This document shows positions 1 to 8,753 of a stretch of DNA of 64,000 bases, piece after piece. The DNA comes from Bacteroidota bacterium (GTDB taxonomy: Bacteria > Bacteroidota > Ignavibacteria > Kryptoniales > JAKASW01), in NCBI GenBank assembly GCA_021825585.1, contig JAKAGT010000012.1, positions 62,001 through 126,000 of the forward strand. Direction: 5' to 3'. The notes below the pieces were generated by a model. It was not told where the DNA came from and searched no databases. It saw only the letters and a program-made list of their open reading frames with translations. A program made the position numbers and the translations under genes. The first letter of the stretch is position 1. Each line of letters opens with the position of its first letter.

Positions 1-150
1 TATAGCAAAGCAAGGCCGAGCAAGCTAGTTCCCGTAGCCTACACGATGAGAAAGTACGTGAAGAAGGCAAGAGGAAAGCCGGGGGCGGTATTCCTCGACC
101 GGGAAGAAGTGGTTTTTGTGGTCCCCAAAATCCCTCAGGATTCAAGGTAA
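1..150 (+). CDS. C-terminal end of an NFACT-family protein (RqcH/Rqc2/FbpA-like), partial
   Basis: An open frame enters at base 1 and stops at TAA 148-150, giving the last 49 residues of a protein. It contains YSKARPSKLVPVAYT followed by RKYVKKARGKPGAVFL and a VVFVVPK segment. This pattern (YSKAR.S..V.V.YT..KYVKK..G.KPG.V) matches the C-terminal RNA-binding (NFACT-R) part of RqcH/Rqc2/FbpA proteins. Those proteins bind stalled 50S-peptidyl-tRNA complexes and direct alanine tailing in ribosome quality control. The N-terminal NFACT-N and coiled-coil parts lie outside the window, so family membership rests on the short tail alone. The following gene starts 177 bp downstream on the same strand. 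Confidence 0.72.
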   Translation, partial: YSKARPSKLVPVAYTMRKYVKKARGKPGAVFLDREEVVFVVPKIPQDSR

Positions 151-327
151 ATATTTCAGTCTTCTTGTAATCTTTACACGTCTACGCCAGTCGCCCTGCA
201 CATACCCGGGGACGAGTGCCAACGCAACCAACCGTCCATCAAGACGTTACCCCAATCAGAGCCGTCGCGACCATAGCCATGATATGTGGCACGCTTTTAC
301 TACTCTCGCCTATGAAAGGAAGAGAAG

Positions 328-693
328 ATGTCACTCGTTTGCAAGACGCTCGTTTTCATGGAAAGTCCGGAATTGCTGAAGATTGTCACGCACGCTTTTC
401 CGCATCCGAAATATGAGCTTGAATTCGCCGATAACCTGGAGGAAGCAGCAGCACGGGCCTTCTCCAACCACATTGACATGTTTATCGTGGATTCAAAATA
501 TGCAGACGACACGAAGGTTAACTCCATAAGACATCATGTCCCGACGTTGGTCGTTGAGCCGGAATTCATCCACGTCGGTGGTGATGATCCGGACACATTC
601 AAGGAAGCGACAAGAATGAAGACCGCCGCCGAGAAATTGCTTCGCAAAAATTATATCAACTGGATTATCGACGCACTAGAGTATTCCAGTTAG
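328..693 (+). CDS. Receiver-like (CheY-fold) small protein, degenerate
   Basis: 121 residues without signal peptide or membrane segment. The pattern suggests a response-regulator receiver fold: a beta strand at the start (CKTLVFMESPELLK), a hydrophobic strand ending in Asp (DMFIVDSKYAD, around residue 56) and a later strand PTLVVEPEFI. The acidic pair normally following strand 1 is missing (MES instead of DD) and the conserved Thr/Ser and Lys are not clear, so it may not be phosphorylated. The start has a good ribosome site (AAGGAAGAGAAG directly upstream). It precedes the sensor kinase at 718 by 24 bp on the same strand, so a shared transcript and a partner role are likely. No precise family is recognised. 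Confidence 0.6.
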   Translation: MSLVCKTLVFMESPELLKIVTHAFPHPKYELEFADNLEEAAARAFSNHIDMFIVDSKYADDTKVNSIRHHVPTLVVEPEFIHVGGDDPDTFKEATRMKTAAEKLLRKNYINWIIDALEYSS

Positions 694-717
694 CTCGACC
701 ACTGAGGAGGCTATTCT

Positions 718-3408
718 TTGAGCGAGACTATACTGTACCTTGCAGCTGCTTTTTCTCTCCTTCTTACCGTTGCGTACTGGATTGCAAGAAAGCGGCAGAA
801 ACTGGAAGCCGAGCTTCGATCTGCACGGAGGATCGAATCGCTCGCAGGCTTGAGAATCTCGAATTCCTATTCGCTGGAAGAAGTCCTGAAAGAGATTCTG
901 ACAACTTTAACGCGCGCATACGCTTCACGAGGAGGCGTACTCGAATTTCATGGAAGGAGACTCGGTGATTTCTCAATCAAGATTGGAGAGAAAGAAAGAA
1001 GTGAGTTCTCATCACTTGAGAAGAAACACGGTGAATCGACCGCTATGGGCGACCATCCCGCCGGACCGCGTAAATATGGCGAGACGAGGGAAGGACACGT
1101 CGCGTTCGTTATCAACGACGATACCTTCTTATGCCGCGTCGATCTCGAAGGAGGCGTCATGCCCGCTCATAGCGAGTACTGGTATATACAGGAATTGATG
1201 CGGGAAAAGATTTCCTGGATCATGAACGAGAAACTCAACCAGACCGCAAAAACCGCATTAAAAGAGATCGGAATACCGTACGCGGCTTTGGACAGCAACG
1301 GGAAGATCCTCTTCAGCAACAACGATGCCGCAGAAGCTCTGCAGAGCGTGGATGAAGCTGAACTCCGGAAGGCAATCGGGGAGTTGAGCGAGACAAGGAC
1401 GGAGCAGATTCTGTTCACCTCCGAGAAGAGTAAAAGGAAAGTCTTGATAAGAAGGGTCGACAAGGAACTCTTTGCCGCCTTCTTCCCGCCGGATGCATCG
1501 GACAACCTGACCGGCAGACAAGGGGCGGTTGAGTCCCTGCTGTTTCAGGCACTGGATGATTTCAGCATGGGAGTGGTCGTCCTGAGCAGAGATGACCGCC
1601 GGAAAGACTCACAGTACAGGATCACGAACATAAACAGTGCGTTCTACAGGATTTTCGGCCTGGACGGCTCTAACGCGCAATCGGATGAAGTAGAGGAGAT
1701 CCTGTCGGCAGCGCTGGGGCCGGAGGAAACAAAGAAATTTTCCGTCGGCGGAACCCATTCCACAACGGACTTCTCGTATATGCGGCGCGACGGCCTGAGA
1801 GTTCGCGCGCGGCTGACTGTCGTCAAGGGACCTGACGACTCACGCCTCATTGTCTTTGAGCCAGTGGAGAACACTCATCTTCTTATGTCGTCTTACCGGC
1901 AGCTGATCAACGCCGCGCACCACCTTTTTGCGACGGGAGACGTTCGTTTATACCTGAAGGAAATCAGAGACGCCACCCATTCGGACGGAATAGCCCTCGC
2001 CAGGCGTACGGCGGATATGAAGGGGTTCGAGCTGGCTGAAAAGGTGGGTTTCATAATAAACGTGCCGCAGCTGCTCCTTGAAGATTTGCCGAGCCGAGAT
2101 TTGATAAATTCACAAGGGTACCTTGTCGTTCCTCTGAAGGGACGCGATACGGTTACCAACGCGCTGATCGCGCTGAAACCCAACGAAGAGGCGATTGAAA
2201 TATTCATCGTGGGCGCAAAGGTTCTTGAAGCCCACAATATCCTGCAAAGGGAAAACTATGAACTTCATCTTCAGAATGCCCGGTCTCTTGCCGAGGCAAA
2301 GCGTGCCGATGAGGCGACGAGGTCGAAGTCCGAGTTCCTTGCCAGCATGAGCCACGAAATACGCACACCGTTGAATTCGATAATCGGATTCGCAGACATA
2401 ATTCATTCGGAGTCGAACGACCTGGCGGCCGGGCTCCTGAGTGAGTTCAGCGGGAACATCGTCGCCGCCGGCAAACATCTATTGAGCCTGATAAACGACA
2501 TTCTTGACCTGACAAAAGTAGAGACTGGAAAAATGAAACTTGACCTGCAGGAGTTTTCACTCAACGAAGTCGTCGAGAGCATTAGGAGAATCCTAAAACC
2601 GCTTCTCGACAGAGGCCACGTAAGCCTGGAGACCCGAATCGAAGATGGCCTGGATGTCTTCGTCGCGGACACCGTGAAATTCAAGCAAATCCTATACAAT
2701 CTCCTCAACAATGCCATCACCTACAGCCCACAGGGGAGCACCGTGAAGCTGGATATTGCCAGGTCGGCAGACGGAATCGAGATGAAGGTGATAGACACAG
2801 GTGCCGGCATAAAGAAGGAAGACATGGACAAGCTCTTCAGACCTTTTGCACAGCTCAACAAGAAGAACGGAGGAAGCGGACTCGGCCTCCTCCTGACGAA
2901 GCGACTCGTCGAGCTCCATGGAGGAGTGGTCTGGATGGACAGCGAGTACGGCAGGGGCACTACTGTCGTTTCATATCTCCCGAACTGTCCCGACGGAGCC
3001 CTCGACAGGAAACGACAGGAAACTGTTCCCGACGATGAGGGACAGGTGTTGTTTTTGACGACCGATGATCACCTGTACGAACTGATGGCCACCGTGGTAG
3101 ATGGCATGGGATTTACGCTCACGAAGGTGGATCCGCAATCGGTCGGAGAGGTTGCCGCTTCGACAAACGAGAACACTGTCTGGGTAATAGACGCCTCGCC
3201 GGAGAATCTGAACGGCGACATACTTTCGGCCTTCAAAGATGCATCCAAAGTTCTGCTTCTCACCGAACCCGAGGAGATAAGGTCCATCTCGGATCTGTTG
3301 TCCACCGGGCCTTTCGGAATCGAATACGAGAGCAGGGTGAGCTTCATCGACCGAAGGAATTTCACGAAGAGTGAATTGCTGGCGGAATTGAGCACAGCCG
3401 GACATTAG
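718..3408 (+). CDS. PAS-containing membrane sensor histidine kinase with degenerate C-terminal receiver
   Basis: 896 residues starting at TTG 718, chosen because GAGGAGG at 704-710 is perfectly spaced. One N-terminal membrane helix (about residues 4-24) is followed by GAF/PAS-like sensory regions. PAS signatures are visible around residues 185-215 (GIPYAALDSNGKILFSNN) and 270-380. A HisKA domain has the phospho-acceptor His546 in SMSHEIRTPLNS. An HATPase domain follows, with an N box (NLLNNAITYSP), DTGAGI and GGSGLGL. The last ~120 residues resemble a receiver fold (strand ending VWVIDASPENLNG) but lack the usual acidic pocket. It probably autophosphorylates in response to an unknown signal; no intact response regulator is adjacent. 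The small receiver-like gene immediately upstream is the obvious partner candidate. Confidence 0.9.
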   Translation: MSETILYLAAAFSLLLTVAYWIARKRQKLEAELRSARRIESLAGLRISNSYSLEEVLKEILTTLTRAYASRGGVLEFHGRRLGDFSIKIGEKERSEFSSLEKKHGESTAMGDHPAGPRKYGETREGHVAFVINDDTFLCRVDLEGGVMPAHSEYWYIQELMREKISWIMNEKLNQTAKTALKEIGIPYAALDSNGKILFSNNDAAEALQSVDEAELRKAIGELSETRTEQILFTSEKSKRKVLIRRVDKELFAAFFPPDASDNLTGRQGAVESLLFQALDDFSMGVVVLSRDDRRKDSQYRITNINSAFYRIFGLDGSNAQSDEVEEILSAALGPEETKKFSVGGTHSTTDFSYMRRDGLRVRARLTVVKGPDDSRLIVFEPVENTHLLMSSYRQLINAAHHLFATGDVRLYLKEIRDATHSDGIALARRTADMKGFELAEKVGFIINVPQLLLEDLPSRDLINSQGYLVVPLKGRDTVTNALIALKPNEEAIEIFIVGAKVLEAHNILQRENYELHLQNARSLAEAKRADEATRSKSEFLASMSHEIRTPLNSIIGFADIIHSESNDLAAGLLSEFSGNIVAAGKHLLSLINDILDLTKVETGKMKLDLQEFSLNEVVESIRRILKPLLDRGHVSLETRIEDGLDVFVADTVKFKQILYNLLNNAITYSPQGSTVKLDIARSADGIEMKVIDTGAGIKKEDMDKLFRPFAQLNKKNGGSGLGLLLTKRLVELHGGVVWMDSEYGRGTTVVSYLPNCPDGALDRKRQETVPDDEGQVLFLTTDDHLYELMATVVDGMGFTLTKVDPQSVGEVAASTNENTVWVIDASPENLNGDILSAFKDASKVLLLTEPEEIRSISDLLSTGPFGIEYESRVSFIDRRNFTKSELLAELSTAGH

Positions 3409-3425
3409 AAGAACCGGCAGCGAAT

Positions 3426-4271
3426 TTAAGCCCCCTCGAGCTGGTGCCGCCCGTTTGTGCGCCGGGTGGCGCCAGCTTTCCTTTTTATGAGTTCATGAAC
3501 AAGTTCTTTCGCATCGAAGCAGTACTTCCCGGCTTCGACTGCCGAGGATATTCGGGCATAAATCGGATAACTGACCCCGCACCCCGCCATCAAAACCCGT
3601 GCGTCTTTCCTGTTAAACAGGTTATCCCGTCCGCCGGAATATCTCAACTCGCCCTGTGAAAGCATCAGTATCTCGTCCGCAAACGGGAGCAGGAAATTCA
3701 GATCGTGCGTGACGATAACGACTGTTTTTCGGAGGCCCTTCGCATGAGAAATCAAACTACCGAGATAAGCCTTTTCGCGCTGAGACAGTCCGGCTGTGGG
3801 CTCATCCAGCGCAAGAACCGGCGTGTCCATCGCCATTGAGCCGCCGATAGCTACAAGCCTCCTCAGGGCATAGTTGAGCGAGAGAGGATTCACTTGCAGG
3901 TAGTTCTCAAGATGGAGAATCTCCGACACAACATCGACAAGTGAGCCGTCGCCCATTATGTTCTCGCTTCCAAACCGCAATTCCTTCATCACCGTGGATG
4001 CGAACAGCTGGTCGTCCGGGTTCTGAAAACTGAGTGCGCAATAGCGCGCCAGCTCGCTGACCCTTTTGTCCCTCGTGTTTACGTCTTCAAGCCGCACGTC
4101 GCCTTGCGTCGGCTTGAGAATTCCGTTCATCAGTTTCAAGAACGTACTCTTACCCGAGCCGTTATGCCCTACCACAAGCGCAACCGAACCCGGGCTTATC
4201 TCGCACGAAACATTCTTCAACGCAGTCTTTGACGGATATGAGAACGACACTCCATCGTAGACAATCTTCAT
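3426..4271 (-). CDS. ECF transporter ATPase subunit (second ATP-binding protein)
   Basis: 281-residue ABC ATPase. Walker A is GHNGSGKST (about residues 35-43), the Q-loop lies in SFQNPDDQLF, and Walker B is in PVLALDEPTAGL followed by the H-loop Thr-His-Asp (VTHDLNF). FQNPDDQLF is typical of cobalt/ECF-type ATPases (CbiO/EcfA). The signature loop reads LNYALRRLVAIGG rather than LSGGQ, so it is weak; the paralogue at 4268-5092 keeps a clean LSGGEKQ, as expected for an asymmetric EcfA/EcfA' heterodimer. The ATG at 4271 overlaps the stop of that upstream gene by 4 bp. It is the last gene of the operon. Confidence 0.9.
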   Translation of the reverse strand: MKIVYDGVSFSYPSKTALKNVSCEISPGSVALVVGHNGSGKSTFLKLMNGILKPTQGDVRLEDVNTRDKRVSELARYCALSFQNPDDQLFASTVMKELRFGSENIMGDGSLVDVVSEILHLENYLQVNPLSLNYALRRLVAIGGSMAMDTPVLALDEPTAGLSQREKAYLGSLISHAKGLRKTVVIVTHDLNFLLPFADEILMLSQGELRYSGGRDNLFNRKDARVLMAGCGVSYPIYARISSAVEAGKYCFDAKELVHELIKRKAGATRRTNGRHQLEGA

Positions 4272-5092
4272 CGAATCCCTCGCAGTGCAGCAATAGCAGA
4301 TTTATAACTCAATTCGTATCGCTTCGTACTGTCCTCCATGTCAGGATGCTTTTCTTTCACGGCTTCGGAAACACATCTGGTCCATGCGGGGAGCTCAACA
4401 TGCTCTTCTATTCCGGGCTCAAGTATGCGCCCGAAAGCACCGTCGGCTATGACCTCGCCTTCGGACAGGACGACGACTCTGTCTGCTACCTTTAGAGTAA
4501 GGTATGGATCGTTTTCCGCAATAAGCAGGGCTATTTCTTTCTTTAGTTCTGCAAGGACATCGGCCAAGTGAGCAGCGCTCTCCGGATCAAGCTGGCTGAT
4601 TGGTTCGTCGAGGATGAGCAGTGCGGGTTTCATGGCAAGGGCGGTCGCCAGAACAACCTTCTGCTTCTCGCCGCCGGACAGTTCGAGAGGATTGCGGTCG
4701 GCCAGATGCCCAATTCCGATCCTTCCCAGTGCCTCTTCGACTCTCCGAATAATCTCGTCTCGCGGCAAACCTTTGTTTTCACAGGGAAAAGCGACCTCCT
4801 CAAAAACTGTCGAGCGAAGATACGTTATCTGTGCATAGAAATTTTGCATGACTATAGCGGTGCCCCCGTTCGAAGCGGAGTCTACCTTCCTCATGATCTC
4901 CCCGCTTGTTACCGCCGCCGGATACGACGCAAGAGAATCTGCAGCGGCCAGACAAAGCGTAGATTTGCCCGCGCCGCTGAGCCCGCTCACCACCAGGCTC
5001 TCTCTTTCGTTTATTTCAAGGTCGATGTGCTTCAACGCCGGAGCGGAACCTTCCGAGTACGCGAGCGAGAAATCCATGAAAGATATGAGCAT
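4268..5092 (-). CDS. ECF transporter ATPase subunit (first ATP-binding protein)
   Basis: 274-residue ABC ATPase with Walker A GLSGAGKST (about residues 38-46), Q-loop MQNFYAQITYL, intact signature LSGGEKQK and Walker B LLILDEPISQLDPES. With the ATPase at 3426-4271 and the T component upstream it should form the energizing module of an energy-coupling factor transporter at the cytoplasmic membrane. Its start shares one base with the stop of the T-component gene (5092), suggesting translational coupling. The two ATPases differ strongly from each other, so they are an EcfA/EcfA' pair rather than a recent duplication. Confidence 0.92.
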   Translation of the reverse strand: MLISFMDFSLAYSEGSAPALKHIDLEINERESLVVSGLSGAGKSTLCLAAADSLASYPAAVTSGEIMRKVDSASNGGTAIVMQNFYAQITYLRSTVFEEVAFPCENKGLPRDEIIRRVEEALGRIGIGHLADRNPLELSGGEKQKVVLATALAMKPALLILDEPISQLDPESAAHLADVLAELKKEIALLIAENDPYLTLKVADRVVVLSEGEVIADGAFGRILEPGIEEHVELPAWTRCVSEAVKEKHPDMEDSTKRYELSYKSAIAALRGIR

Positions 5093-5847
5093 CAGGCGAA
5101 AAGTCTCCGCAGCGTGATTACTACAACGGCAGCCAGGAGGATTCTGCCGGTTATCAACCCCGTCCTGTCGACTTCGATTTTGACAAGAGGTGTCGCCTGC
5201 CCGCGCAGCACACCCTTCTTCCCGGAGAAATTCGTCGCCTGCAATGCTATGCCCCTGTCGAGACTTTCGGCAATGTACGAATAGGAAAGCGGTACGAGAA
5301 GAGGAAGGAGATATTTGGCCCGCACAAATATGTTCCTCGTCGTATCCAGCCCGCGGGCCGATTGCGCAATGTAGATTTTCTGAAGCTTGTCCCGCATCAA
5401 ATGAACCATGGCGACCGAAAGAAGATAGATATAGACGAATCGTCTGTCCATTCCTTCCGATATCAGATATTCCGATATCGTTTCCGATTTAACTCTTGAG
5501 AAGAAGAACCCGATGGATATCACGATCAGCATCAGTCTGACCGCCACTCGGGACGCGAACAGAAGACCGTCATCCTTGAACTTCAGGGGACCGAGAGCGA
5601 ATACGACATTGCCTGTAAAGAACATTCCGTTTACGAAGAACCCTATCAGTATAAGCGGGAGTACGAATTTCAGGAAACCGCGATAAATCTTCTTCCGGTC
5701 GGGAGAGAGCGCAGTGACGACCATCAGCCCGGCAAGTAAGGGTAGCTGCCACTCCAGTTTGAATCCGAACGCCGCCAGCACTATACTCAAAACGAGATAA
5801 TGATAGAATGGGTTGTAATTTCTTGTGAAGGAATCAGGTGTTGGCAT
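5092..5847 (-). CDS. ECF transporter transmembrane T component
   Basis: 251-residue integral membrane protein with several hydrophobic segments. The C-terminal part carries the coupling-helix type sequence IAQSARGLDTT (an A-R-G motif) and a second Arg-rich stretch near the end (TLRRLFA). Such Ala-Arg-Gly motifs contact the grooves of the two ATPases in EcfT/CbiQ proteins. The N-terminus (HYLVLSIVLAAFGFKLEWQLPLL) matches the family's usual HP-related opening only loosely. It overlaps the S-component gene by 14 bp and abuts the ATPase gene. Position and topology make EcfT the best assignment. Confidence 0.85.
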   Translation of the reverse strand: MPTPDSFTRNYNPFYHYLVLSIVLAAFGFKLEWQLPLLAGLMVVTALSPDRKKIYRGFLKFVLPLILIGFFVNGMFFTGNVVFALGPLKFKDDGLLFASRVAVRLMLIVISIGFFFSRVKSETISEYLISEGMDRRFVYIYLLSVAMVHLMRDKLQKIYIAQSARGLDTTRNIFVRAKYLLPLLVPLSYSYIAESLDRGIALQATNFSGKKGVLRGQATPLVKIEVDRTGLITGRILLAAVVVITLRRLFA

Positions 5848-6424
5848 ATCCCGGTAAACGAAGGAGGATGGAACGCGGAATTCTCGTCAGCAAGAAATAC
5901 ACAATCAAGTAACTCACGGCCTTGTCGACCGGATCGGCAGCCAGCCCCTGGAGGAACGCGCTCTGGATAATTGATTTACCTATCGCACGGAAGTAGAGAA
6001 CGAGAAAGTCGGTGCCACCCATAGTCACGCCGCCGAACATAAGCGCGGAAATGGGCGCTGACGCGACCGCGCTCAGCACACCCTGTATTAGCCCTGCCGG
6101 AAGAGCCGAGTACCATCGCTTGAACACTCCAATCCGTGCTACAACGCCACTGAAGGCTCCGATGACCAGCGTGACGGGAATGAAAAAGATAAAAGCATAA
6201 TTGAAAAAAAGACCGAGAGTCAGATTGGCAAACGCTCCGGTCAACATGCCCGCAAGGGGTCCTACGATACAAGCGATTAGTATTGTCCCGATCGAATCAA
6301 GGTAGAGCGGAAGCTTGATCAGTTGAACTGCCTGTCCGACAACAATATTCAGTGCGACTCCGAAGGCAATGAGGGGTATCGTTGTCGCGTTGACCTCGCG
6401 TTCGAGGACCGAGACCTTTTCAGC
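5834..6424 (-). CDS. ECF transporter substrate-binding S component, substrate unknown
   Basis: About 196 residues from ATG 6424 (MAEKVSVLEREV...). This start is preferred to one at 6448 because it overlaps the stop of the upstream gene (TGA 6420-6422). Six hydrophobic segments are apparent. The stretch LPLYLDSIGTILIACIVGPL followed by GMLTGAFANL is a hallmark of S components (a Leu-Asp-x-Ile-Gly-Thr loop between helices). The C-terminal LQGLAADPVDKAVSYLIVY is also typical. The sequence does not reveal the vitamin or nucleoside bound. Co-transcription with an eIF2B-fold protein is the only clue to substrate; a sugar-phosphate or nucleoside-derived salvage substrate is a guess. Confidence 0.82.
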   Translation of the reverse strand, partial: AEKVSVLEREVNATTIPLIAFGVALNIVVGQAVQLIKLPLYLDSIGTILIACIVGPLAGMLTGAFANLTLGLFFNYAFIFFIPVTLVIGAFSGVVARIGVFKRWYSALPAGLIQGVLSAVASAPISALMFGGVTMGGTDFLVLYFRAIGKSIIQSAFLQGLAADPVDKAVSYLIVYFLLTRIPRSILLRLPGYANT

Positions 6425-7304
6425 CATACATTTCCCGCATCGCGGCATTCAGCCTACCGATCTCGGAAACGGGCGAAACCAGGCCGATCTCGGTAATCAC
6501 CGCCGTTACCAACCCGCCGTCCACCTTGTCGAAATAGAAATTCCTCACTTCGAGTTCCGGGTTGGCAAAGATCTCGTGGGCGCTTTCCTCTTTGTTGATG
6601 AAGGTGTTCGCACTCTTTTCCGGGTCATACTTCAAAACGCTGGTAACCGCATAAAACTTCTTCTTCGCGATTGCGCATGCCGCCGCCAGCGGGTATGAGC
6701 CGATTTTGTTTATGAGAGTTCCGTCCGATAGGATTGCGTCTGCCCCGACAAACGCGGAATCGATAAACGTCATGAAGGCCCCAATGGAGGCATCCGAAAC
6801 CAGAATCGGCCTGTGCCCCATCTTCCTGAGCGCGCGAGCGGACTGCCTTCCCTCAAAAAGCGGCCGCGACTCCATCACGTAGATGGTCGCAACCTTCCCC
6901 TGTTCTGCCGCAAGCTCGAACAGCCTGATTACAAATTCGCTCTGGCTCAGAGTAGCATAGACTCCGGCGTCAGCGACCAGCTTCGAGGCATGTTCGGCAG
7001 TCCTCAACGACGCCTCACCTACCTTGCGAAGGAGCGAGTCGAGATACGAACACATCTCCTCCGGCTTCACTTTGTCGGATGCGGAGACGACAAGCCTGCA
7101 GATATTCGACAGAGCCGACATTTGTGATTGGGCATTGGATAGATTGGTTGCCAGGGACTTTAGGTCGCGAAGGAAGCTTTCGCCCTCGCAATTCTCCATG
7201 CTGAAATCGTAGAGCAAGCCAAGCGTGTCTTTCAACACCTGTTGGGCGCTGGAGACATTGTCTGTAGCTATGCGATTCGCACGTTCGAGATACTCTGTCT
7301 TCAT
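6420..7304 (-). CDS. eIF2B-alpha/MtnA-fold protein (IF-2B family), likely non-isomerase
   Basis: About 294 residues from ATG 7304 (MKTEYLERAN); an upstream start at 7379 would add an unlikely N-terminus. The sequences ESRPLFEGRQSA, VGADAILSDGTLINKIGSYP and NFYFDKVDGGLVTAVITE are diagnostic of the IF-2B family. That family includes eIF2B alpha/beta/delta, methylthioribose-1-phosphate isomerase (MtnA) and archaeal ribose-1,5-bisphosphate isomerase. The isomerases have a catalytic cysteine in a THCN-type motif; here the aligned stretch reads ATLSQSEF with no cysteine. The protein may therefore bind a sugar-phosphate ligand without isomerizing it, or use another chemistry. It is the first gene of the ECF operon, overlapping the S-component start. 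Confidence 0.8.
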   Translation of the reverse strand: MKTEYLERANRIATDNVSSAQQVLKDTLGLLYDFSMENCEGESFLRDLKSLATNLSNAQSQMSALSNICRLVVSASDKVKPEEMCSYLDSLLRKVGEASLRTAEHASKLVADAGVYATLSQSEFVIRLFELAAEQGKVATIYVMESRPLFEGRQSARALRKMGHRPILVSDASIGAFMTFIDSAFVGADAILSDGTLINKIGSYPLAAACAIAKKKFYAVTSVLKYDPEKSANTFINKEESAHEIFANPELEVRNFYFDKVDGGLVTAVITEIGLVSPVSEIGRLNAAMREMYG

Positions 7305-7513
7305 TGGACTGCAGAACAGTTTAAAATTCCGACGAGAAAATTGCAATCGACTGAGGCCGTGAATCGGATTGCACCGCACAAGACCGCGATTTAATGCCGC
7401 ATCATAAAATGATGGTAGTCCAATGTCGCGGGACGTCCCCTCCGGAACTTATGAATCTGTTTTCCGTTTATTATTAGTTTCACATGGTACGTAACCCACC
7501 AGGAGGCAATACA

Positions 7514-8692
7514 ATGAGTGATTACAAATATATAATCGTCGGTGCAGGAATGACCGCGGATTCAGCGCTGAAAGGAATCAGAGAGACCGACAATTCCGGC
7601 TCAATCGCGGTATTCGGAGAAGAAAAGGATCCGCCTTATAACCGTCCGCCGCTTTCCAAAGGGCTATGGAAAGGCGATCCCATCGAATCGATCTGGAGAG
7701 GCGGCGAATACAAGAATGTCGACTTCTTCCCGTCGACGCGTATCACCTCCCTGGATTTATCGCACAATACCGTCAGAAGCCCGGACGGTAAGACGCATCG
7801 TTACGAGAAACTCCTGCTCGCGACCGGCGGCAGGCCGACGACGTTCCCGTTTGGCGGAGAGAATGTCATCTATTTCAGGACACTTGAAGACTACAGAAGG
7901 CTTCGGTCGTTAACCGAGCACGGCTCCGAATTTGTTGTGGTCGGGGCTGGTTTCATCGGCTCTGAAATTGCAGCGGCTCTGGCAATGAACGGAAAGCGTG
8001 TTACGATGATATTCCCGGACGAGGGGGTCGGAACCCGAATGTATCCAAAGAGCCTCGCTTCCTTCCTTGTTTCATACTACAGGGAAAAGGGGGTCAACAT
8101 ACTTAATGATGACTCGGTAAGAGGAATAGAGAGGAAGGACGGCGGGGTGACAGTAATAACGGAAGGCGGAGAGCAGATTTCCGCGGACGCAGTCGTCGCA
8201 GGCCTGGGCATCACGCCTAATGATGTGCTTGCAAGAATCGCCGGACTTCAAACGGACAACGGTATTATAGTGGACGAGATGCTTAGGACAACGACTCCCA
8301 ATGTCTACGCAGCCGGAGATGTCGCTAATTTTCACAATGAATTGCTCAACAAGCGCATGCGGGTAGAACACGAAGACAATGCGAACACCATGGGGGTAAC
8401 TGCCGGACACAACATGGCCGGACTGTCTGAACCTTATCGGCACCTTCCCTTCTTTTATTCCGATCTTTTCGACCTCGGTTATGAGGCAGTCGGAGAACTT
8501 GATTCGAGACTCGAAACATTTGAAGACTGGGATGAAGAATTCCAGAAGGGAGTGATTTATTACCTTCGGGAGGGGTACGTTAGAGGTGTACTATTGTGGA
8601 ACACATGGGGGAAAGTCGGTGCGGCACGTGAAATAATCGGTTCGGGAAAGAGGCATACCAGAGGTTCGCTGAAAGCCTTAATCAGTGAATAA
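7514..8692 (+). CDS. FAD/NAD(P)-dependent oxidoreductase of the AIF type
   Basis: 392 residues from ATG 7514, placed by the AGGAGG at 7501-7506. The N-terminal FAD dinucleotide motif is IIVGAGMTADSAL, followed by the PPYNRPPLSKGLW motif seen in AIF and ferredoxin/rubredoxin reductases. The NAD-binding motif is VVVGAGFIGSEIAAAL (about residue 145) and the second FAD motif TTTPNVYAAGDVA. The C-terminal domain (FYSDLFDLGYEAVGELDS) resembles the AIF C-terminal domain rather than a disulfide reductase; no CxxxxC redox pair is seen. It probably reduces a quinone or small electron carrier with NAD(P)H. It is transcribed alone and ends at a strong terminator. Confidence 0.9.
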   Translation: MSDYKYIIVGAGMTADSALKGIRETDNSGSIAVFGEEKDPPYNRPPLSKGLWKGDPIESIWRGGEYKNVDFFPSTRITSLDLSHNTVRSPDGKTHRYEKLLLATGGRPTTFPFGGENVIYFRTLEDYRRLRSLTEHGSEFVVVGAGFIGSEIAAALAMNGKRVTMIFPDEGVGTRMYPKSLASFLVSYYREKGVNILNDDSVRGIERKDGGVTVITEGGEQISADAVVAGLGITPNDVLARIAGLQTDNGIIVDEMLRTTTPNVYAAGDVANFHNELLNKRMRVEHEDNANTMGVTAGHNMAGLSEPYRHLPFFYSDLFDLGYEAVGELDSRLETFEDWDEEFQKGVIYYLREGYVRGVLLWNTWGKVGAAREIIGSGKRHTRGSLKALISE

Positions 8693-8702
8693 ATACACAT
8701 AA

Positions 8703-8726
8703 AAAACCCCGCCGAAGCGGGGTTTT
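8703..8726. terminator. Bidirectional rho-independent terminator
   Basis: A perfect 10-bp stem (AAAACCCCGC / GCGGGGTTTT) with a CGAA tetraloop sits between the convergent flavoprotein gene and the cytochrome gene. The A-tract on one side and T-tract on the other let it serve both strands. Confidence 0.93.
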
Positions 8727-8753
8727 CAACGTCGCATGTATTCCTAATTGCAA

